Source: Echiichthys vipera
Lineage: Eukaryota > Chordata > Actinopteri > Perciformes > Trachinidae
DNA: 64,000 nt
Assembly: GCA_963691815.1 (NCBI GenBank)
Contig: OY829662.1
Location: 17,999,276-18,063,275 of the forward strand
Direction of reading: 5' to 3'
Shown: positions 57,770 to 64,000 of the stretch, one piece after another
Position numbering within the stretch: the stretch's first letter is position 1
Layout: the number at the start of each line of letters is the position of its first letter
Position numbers and translations under genes: made by a program
The notes under the pieces: generated by a model
What the model was told of the DNA's origin: nothing
Database searches by the model: none
The model's input: only the letters and a program-made list of their open reading frames with translations

Positions 57770-58053
57770 GGCTTTCTCTCTATCCATCTGTCCCTCTTTT
57801 CTCTCTTTCTTCCTCCCCAACCGGTGCAGACAGATGGCCGTCCTCCACAGAGCCGGGTCTGTCTGACGTTCCTGCCTGTTAAAGGGAAGGTTTTCGTTGC
57901 CACTGTACTCTACAGAGGAATTGTTGGGTCTATGTAAATCATAAATAAGTCATAGAGTGTGGTCTTTACCTAATCTGTAAAGTGTCCTGAGATAACTTTT
58001 GTTATGATTTGACACTATAAATAAAATTGAATTGAATTGAATTGAAATGAATT
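57770..58053 (+). mobile_element. L2-like LINE 3' UTR with ATTGA tail
   Basis: The third copy of the 3' UTR seen at 1200-1459 and 37040-37355, ending AAATTGAATTGAATTGAATT. It abuts the next element directly and lies inside the dhx58-side copy of the duplicated promoter region, so it inserted after or near the time of the duplication. Confidence 0.85.
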
Positions 58054-58370
58054 GACGGCTGGGGCCCTTCTGTGTGAAGTTTGCATGTTCTCCCCGTGTC
58101 TGCGTGGGTTTTCTCCGGGTTCTCCGGTTTCCTCCCACAGTCCAAAGACATGCAGGTGTTAGCTTAATTGATGACTCTAAAATTGCCCGTAGGTGTGAAT
58201 GGTTGTCTGTCTCTGTTCGTCTCTATGTGCCCTGTGATAGACTGGAGTCCTGTCCAGGGTGTACCACGCCTCACGCCCGATGTCAGCTGGGATCGGCTCC
58301 AGCCCCCCGCGACCCTCACACACTGACAAGCGGTTGAAGATGAATGAATGAATGAATGAATGAAATTAAA
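58054..58370 (+). mobile_element. 5'-truncated SINE with RTE-like tail
   Basis: The body matches the reverse complement of 16783-17093 (GTCCAAAGACATGCAGGTGT, ATAGACTGGAGTCCTGTCCA, GGGATCGGCTCCAGCCCCCC) but lacks the tRNA-like head. The tail is GCGGTTGAAGATGAATGAAT with an AATG repeat. Confidence 0.75.
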
Positions 58371-58524
58371 TGAATTAGGCATAGCTTTATTAAAAAAAGA
58401 AAGGCTGTGATAGACGTATTTTGTGCCAGTGTAGTTCGGTCCTCCCCTGCAACTGCATGATGAAGAATACATCCGTTGTACCTCTGGAGCCCCCCTCAGT
58501 GGGGCCATTTGTCAGTTCAGAGGG

Positions 58525-58657
58525 CTTTTACTTTCATTTCTGTGTGTAGGCATCACACAGCTGATCACAGCAGAATTTAAAAGCCCTCTGCCCACACTGT
58601 GTGGTGGTAGTGGGTGAGGAGAAGCTGAGAAGTCAACACACATCTGACTGGTGACTG
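58525..58657 (+). promoter_or_regulatory. dhx58: Candidate dhx58 promoter and non-coding exon 1
   Basis: On the minus strand 58525-58540 reads GAAATGAAAGTAAAAG, an IRF/ISRE-like GAAA array. A TATA-like ATTTAAAAG lies at 58574-58582. A donor CTG|gtgagt at 58657|58658 and an acceptor AACAG|GTGGG at 58874|58875 define a likely untranslated first exon and short intron just before the ATG. LGP2 is interferon-induced in vertebrates, which fits the motif. The exon and the motif's function are inferred. Confidence 0.55.
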
Positions 58658-58889
58658 GTGAGTTAAAGGTGGACGTTTTAACGGCTTAAAGATAAATGAA
58701 TGTTACAAAGATTATGTCTCTGAATCCTTGTATGTTTGTTTTGTCTCAACAGCTTCACTCTAGTCAGACTTTATGCTGTTAATGAACATAGTTTTGTTCT
58801 GTACCGGTATGATCTAGTGTCCCTTTCTTCTCTACAATAATAGAATTCTGTCATTCTGGTGTTTTGTCAAACAGGTGGGAAAGTGCAGG

Positions 58890-61800
58890 ATGGCAGATTT
58901 TGAACTGTATGCATACCAGGAGGAGGTGGTTGAAAGGGCTCTAAGGGGAGAGAATGTAATCATTTGGCTGCCAACCGGAGGTGGAAAGACCCGTGCTGCT
59001 GTGTATGTGGCCAAAAGACACCTGGAGACCAAGCCAGGGGCTAAGGTGGTGGTCCTGGTAAACAAGGTACACAAAATGCACACAAAATCATATTTCATAA
59101 TAATAATAATAATGAGACAGGATATCTTTACATTGGCCAAAATACAATGTGTTTTTGACGTATTCTATACCGTAGGTTCACCTTGTGGAACAACATCACA
59201 ACAACGAGTTCAAGCCTCATCTGGGCCCTGAATACAGCCTGGTGCAGGTCAGTGGGGACAGTGAAAAGAAGGACTTCTTTGGGCGCGTGGTGCGGGACTC
59301 AGACGTGGTCATCTGCACAGCACAGATCTTGTACAATGCTCTGACTAGCATGGAGGAGAACAAACACGTTGAGCTCTCAGGTCAGTAAAAGTGACTGCCT
59401 TGATTATGATGTCATTATGACAAGGGATTTAGATGTGGGAAAGGTTTTCTCATTGAGTCATTAATAGAGATTGTACCCTAAGTGCATCTGTGGTTCCTTA
59501 CAGATATAACACTACTGATCATTGATGAGTGTCACCACACCCACAAGGAGTCCGTCTACAACAAGGTGATGGCATGCTACGTGGAGAAAAAGTTGAAAGG
59601 AGAAGGACCATTGCCGCAGATCCTGGGTCTCACTGCATCCCCGGGGACAGGGGGTGCAAAGAGCATGGACAAGGCTGTGAAGCATGTGCTGCAGGTCAGG
59701 GTTTACTTATTCACCCTGGGGTTTCACTGAATTTGTTACTAATATGAGCTGGTCTGTCTGATATCCCTCACATCTCTTCCTCTCCTTCTCAGATTTGTGC
59801 TAACCTGGACTCAGCCATAGTTTCAACTCAAAAATATGTCACCGAGCTGAAGGAGAAGGTACCCAGACCCACCAAGAAGTTTGACATTGTGGATGAGAGG
59901 CCGGAGGTAACCAGTTTTTTTATGATCCTCTTTTAAAATGTTTAAACCACTATTAGGGTTCAACGCTAATGTTTTATTTCACAGTTTTTTTTAAATCTAC
60001 TTGTCTGAAGTCCATGTTGACTTGCCCTTACACAAATAGTTTTATTTATTAGTGGTAATGGAATAACAACAACGGCTTAAGTTATTGTTGTGTTTAATCT
60101 TTATTTAAATACTTTTCTTTTAGGATCCATTTGGGGATCATCTGAAGCGCATGATGGAGATGATCCATGAGTTCATGAACATTCCTCCAGACGTCAGACT
60201 GAGAGAGTGTGGCACACAAGAGTACGAGGCAGATGTGGTGACACTAGAGCAGCGCGGTAAGAACTGAAATGGAATATTGTGTTCCCATTTGAGGCAAATT
60301 AAATGTAAATGCATGCAAATGTCTTGAGAAAGCAACGCTTCTGCTGATGCTCGCACATATGTTCTGTAAATTTGGATCAGGAGTAAGAGAGAACAACAGA
60401 CTGCTCGCGCAATGTGCACTCCACCTCAGACAGTACAACGACGCCCTGCTCATCAATGACACCCTGCGAATGATGGATGCTTATAGCGCCCTGGAGGAGT
60501 TCTACAACAACAAGTTCCTCACAGCATTTGATGGAACAGACTTCTTCCTGGTGGGACTTTTCCAAGGTAGGAATCTGAAAAATGTTAGTTACTTGTACAT
60601 TTATTTTTTTATTTATATTAAAGTGGCAGTTGGTAACTGTTATTACTATTACTGTTTTTTCTGAAGCAGTCCCTCTGCCTCCTCATAGTGCTCCTAATGG
60701 CATCTGCAAGACTCCACCGCATTTCAAGGAAAACAACCAATCAGAGCCGAGGAGTCTCTAACGCAGTGTCAATAATTGCTAGTGAACAAAGCAGTACTGA
60801 TCACATATGAATCTATTTACTGTTACTATATTGTCTATTTCTTTCCTCAGATGTTTTAAGTGTACTCTTGAGCTGTAAAATGTGACCATTTGCTCCGGCC
60901 GTTGGCTCAGACTGTCAATGGTCATGGTGGCCGAGTCACCAACATTCTCAAATTACAGCTAAAGAGTACACTAAAATATGTTTCTGAAAACACTTTATTG
61001 TGCAAATTGCATTGAAACCCAAACAACCTCTCACATTGAGCACACAAGTGTGTGTCCCATTTGGTTTTATAGGCAGAACAAAAACGAAAAAAAACAAGAT
61101 GGCGCTGACATGTAACTCAAAAAACATGGTTACTACATCATCATGCACACATTGAAGGGACCACAATCCCGGGACAGTCATACTTCCATGCATAACTACA
61201 TGAAATAACAATGTGTAGAACTACACTTGAGAACCAGGGTGAATTATGAAAAGTCCCACTAACTACATTATGTAAGAAAAAGGCAATGCAGTAACGGAAT
61301 TCTGATTAATGCTGATGTAATGAAAAGTTTGACACTTTGATCTGAGATCACGAGGAGTCAGACACTCTGTTAGAGACTCCTCGGCTCTGATTGGCTGTTT
61401 TCCTTTGCGCATGCTGGAATCATGTTAATGCCATTAGGAGCACTAGGAGGACGAGAGAAACTTGATTTTCACAGTTATCTGAGCAAATAAGACAAAAACT
61501 GATTTTTTTTTTATAAAAGTTACCAACTGCAGTCTTAAGCTCAAAATTGTCCCCCATGCAAGCAATAATAAATATCACTGACTGTCCTTATACACAGAAA
61601 ATCAGCTGGAGCTGCAGGAACTGGCAAGAGATTCTCGCTATGAGAACCCGAAGATGGGCCAACTTGAGAGCACTCTCCTAGAACAGTTTGGTCCAAGTGT
61701 GAAGTCAAGAGGGATCCTCTTCAGTAGAACGCGTAAAAGCATCCACTGCCTAAATGACTGGGTCCTCAACAATAAAGCCTTACAGGAAGCTGGCATCAAG

Positions 61801-63356
61801 GCAGCCATTCTAACTGGGGCTGGTAATGGTATCACATACATGACACAGGTGTGTTTATATGCAATCCTAATCTCCAAGCACTGAGCAATTCCATTTCAGT
61901 AACAATTTAAAGGTCCCATATTGTAAAAAGAGAGATCACGATGTCTTTTATTATGAAAAGGTTCAGGCGCTATATAAATACTGGGGAAGTATCAATACAC
62001 TCAATCCTCAGAATAATGCACACAGCCCTTATTCAGAAAACTTTAAGTTCAACTTAAAGAGATAGGTGCAAAAAAGGAGCGTTTCAGACAGAGGGTGAAT
62101 ACAGGTATATTCAGACATACAGTATGAGAAAAATAATGTGTTTTTTAGAATATCGAAGCATTTAAACATGTTCTAGAAGAAACCCAAAATACAAGTATAA
62201 ACCTGAAAATTAGCATAATATTGGACCTTTAATTAAAATAGATGTGTTCTATTTTGTATGACTTAGTCCTTTCTTCCTTTCTCTGCAGCACGAGCAGGCA
62301 GACACAATCCGCAATTTCCGGAAAGGTGCTCTAAACCTCCTGATCTCCACTAGTGTCGCTGAAGAAGGCCTTGACATCCCCGAATGCAACCTGGTGGTTC
62401 GCTATGGACTGCTTACAAATGAGATTGCCCAGCAGCAAGCCAGTGGACGCGCCCGAGCGAGAGACAGCCAGTATTCTGTGGTTGCCCAGAAAGGGGGACG
62501 GGAGGTACAGCGGGAGATCATCAATGAATATCTGGAAGAGCTGACTGGAAAAGCCATTGCTATGGTCCAAGATATGAGTCTCCGAGAGTTTTGCACAAAG
62601 GTGAGGGTGCGGTACTCTGTCCATCTTCATCCTTTACTTTCACTTCTTAGTGTTTTTCTGATTACCTTTTGTTCTTCTTTGTCTCCAGGTAGCTGAGCTA
62701 CAAAGACAGGCAGTGGATTGCAGAAAACTTGCAGAGAGACTCAAAATAGAAAAGAGGAGTCAAAACACTGCTGCTAGTGTCCAGCTCTTGTGTCGAAACT
62801 GCTTCACGTCTGTGGCCTCTGGCAGTGACGTTAAACTTCTTGACGGTGTGCACTACGTCAATGTCAATCCTGACTTTGAGTGAGTTGAACTATTTGTGTT
62901 ATAACGCCAACGTCTTAAAAAAAAACTTTTCAGTGCTCTAATCTTGGTTTATCTTTCTCCCCCAGGAAACACTACAAAGTCGGTGGGCAGGTGATGCTAG
63001 AAAGGAGTTTTGAGGACTGGGAGCCTGGGCGTACGATCAGTTGCAGACACTGCAGCAAGGTACAGTGGGCCCTCTAGCAAATAGACTGTCCTACTCAAGG
63101 CAGTTCATCTACAGAGCTGATGTTGGTGCTCATGCTGGGGTGTGAATTTTCTTCTTCTTTAACTTCACAGGACTGGGGCTTTGAGATCAAGTACAAGGGG
63201 GTTGCCCTTCTGCCCAATCTAGCCATCAATAGCTTGGCCCTGGAGACCCCCAAGGGCAGGGTGACTGTGAAGAAGTGGAAGGATGTCACGTTCACTGTCG
63301 AAGACTTCAGCTTCACAGAATACTGCGAAGATCACTTCCCCGACCTCTTAGATTGA
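58890..63356 (+). CDS. dhx58: DHX58/LGP2, RIG-I-like receptor helicase, 11 coding exons
   Basis: Cytosolic dsRNA-binding helicase that modulates RIG-I/MDA5 antiviral signalling; it has no CARD domains. Exons: 58890-59066, 59176-59380, 59504-59694, 59793-59906, 60124-60256, 60381-60566, 61598-61848, 62289-62600, 62689-62879, 62966-63059, 63171-63356. The frame is open for 679 residues (human 678). Helicase motifs: PTGGGKT (28-34), DECH (135-138), TAS (171-173), ILFSRTR, TSVAEEGLDIP (440-450) and motif VI as QASGRAR (469-475). Human LGP2 and MDA5 have QARGRAR, so Arg is replaced by Ser471. The C-terminal regulatory domain keeps four zinc-binding cysteines: C558/C561 (LLCRNC) and C613/C616 (ISCRHC). 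The protein starts directly at the helicase, which excludes RIG-I and MDA5. Confidence 0.97.
60622..61534. mobile_element. 913-bp foldback element between TTAA sites in dhx58 intron 6
   Basis: TTAA at 60618-60621 and 61535-61538 bound ends AGTGGCAGTTGGTAAC and, inverted, GACTGCAGTTGGTAAC. The inverted similarity continues inward for about 150 bases (GTGCTCCTAATGGCAT, GGAAAACAACCAATCAGAGC, GAGGAGTCTCTAAC). It has no ORF and fills most of the intron. Confidence 0.8.
61911..62228 (-). mobile_element. AGGTCC-family TTAA element, internally deleted, minus strand
   Basis: Bounded by exact TTAA at 61907-61910 and 62229-62232, with ends AGGTCCCATATTGT and, inverted, AGGTCCAATATTATGC. Family phrases on the minus strand include TTGGGTTTCTTCTAGAACAT. 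It is about 100 bp shorter than the full copy at 33362-33784. It lies in dhx58 intron 7. Confidence 0.82.
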
Positions 63357-63914
63357 GACAGGTTAAGAGCTGTTGAAGGTGCTTAAATATGAACACCTGC
63401 TTTCCAGAAATTCTCTCCTCACTCCTCCCATGCTTGCATTAATTTGTGCCGCCGGGCCAGTGAGGCAGCCATGTGCTAAAACCCATTAAGCTTCGATCAT
63501 GCTTGAAATTAGCATGACGGCTTTGTTTATGCCCGAGGTCCTGGCTGCCTTTGCATGTTTTTGTGTGTATTTCCTCTGTCTCATCTCAAGTCAAGCACAG
63601 AAACAAAGCACACAATTAACTCTTCTGTATTATGAATCTTGACTTGAACACTTGACATGTTATCACGAAAGTGATTCCTCATGAACTCTCTTCTACCCAT
63701 TTTAAAATGTTTTTAAACAGCAACTAAATGATGCAGTAGATGCTGTACGTGTATGTATGTATGTATTTGTGGTGTGCTGTGTATGTACTGATAATCTCAA
63801 ATCATTTATATACTTCAGGTGCTTTATGGGATAATGCCACTTTTATTTTTTTAACAACTAATAATGGCTAGTATAAAGAAACTAAAACTAAAGTTGAATA
63901 TAAATTTAAATAAA
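63357..63914 (+). terminator. dhx58: dhx58 3' UTR with poly(A) signal AATAAA (63909-63914)
   Basis: The first exact AATAAA after the stop codon lies at 63909-63914 (TTTAAATAAAAAATCC), giving a 3' UTR of about 0.57 kb. No further gene begins before the window ends. Confidence 0.6.
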
Positions 63915-64000
63915 AAATCCACTTGAAATGCCTAACAGATCTTTTGTATTCTGCATTTATGAACCACTAGGTGTCAGCGTTGGTTAGCCAATCAAGTTAC

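Overview
The window is nuclear DNA of a ray-finned fish, probably a spiny-rayed teleost. The genes are split into many short exons with GT-AG introns, the encoded proteins are vertebrate, and the repeats are of teleost type (L2-, RTE/Rex3- and Penelope-like retroelements, tRNA-derived SINEs, hAT- and TTAA-type DNA elements, long CA/GT microsatellites). Nothing bacterial, viral or CRISPR-like was seen.

Five protein-coding genes lie head to tail on the + strand. They are hcrt (orexin precursor, 2676-3965), kcnh4 (Elk-type voltage-gated K+ channel, 6891-25088), rab5c (early-endosome GTPase, coding 35087-40221), kat2a (GCN5 histone acetyltransferase, 42980-50782) and dhx58 (LGP2, cytosolic RNA sensor, 58890-63356). 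Every exon was joined by hand. All five reading frames stay open from ATG to stop, giving 131, 1187, 220, 800 and 679 residues. From established knowledge, human 17q21 carries the same five genes in the same order and relative orientation. HSPB9, which lies between RAB5C and KAT2A in mammals, is not seen here.

Layout: 1-1459 is the 3' end of an L2-like LINE. 1460-2600 is hcrt upstream DNA with a strong hairpin and a candidate core promoter. 4090-6480 is gene-free. 6891-25088 is kcnh4, whose introns hold many repeats. 25089-27600 is 3' flank plus a nested pair of transposons. 27600-27828 is a likely non-coding first exon of rab5c, followed by a 7.1 kb intron. 41600-42970 is a short gap before kat2a. 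52490-58500 is a 6 kb gap made mostly of a 52-bp minisatellite split by a hAT element, flanked by two diverged copies of the dhx58 promoter segment. The window ends in the dhx58 3' flank.

The genes do not form one pathway; their linkage is ancestral synteny. The most unusual signals are not genes. First, at least five different non-autonomous element families start with AG, end with CT and sit between TTAA target sites. One is inserted in one arm of an older palindromic element whose other arm preserves the empty site. Second, the dhx58 upstream region, including an interferon-response-like motif, appears to be duplicated about 5 kb upstream. Third, a hAT element with a perfect 8-bp target duplication splits the minisatellite.
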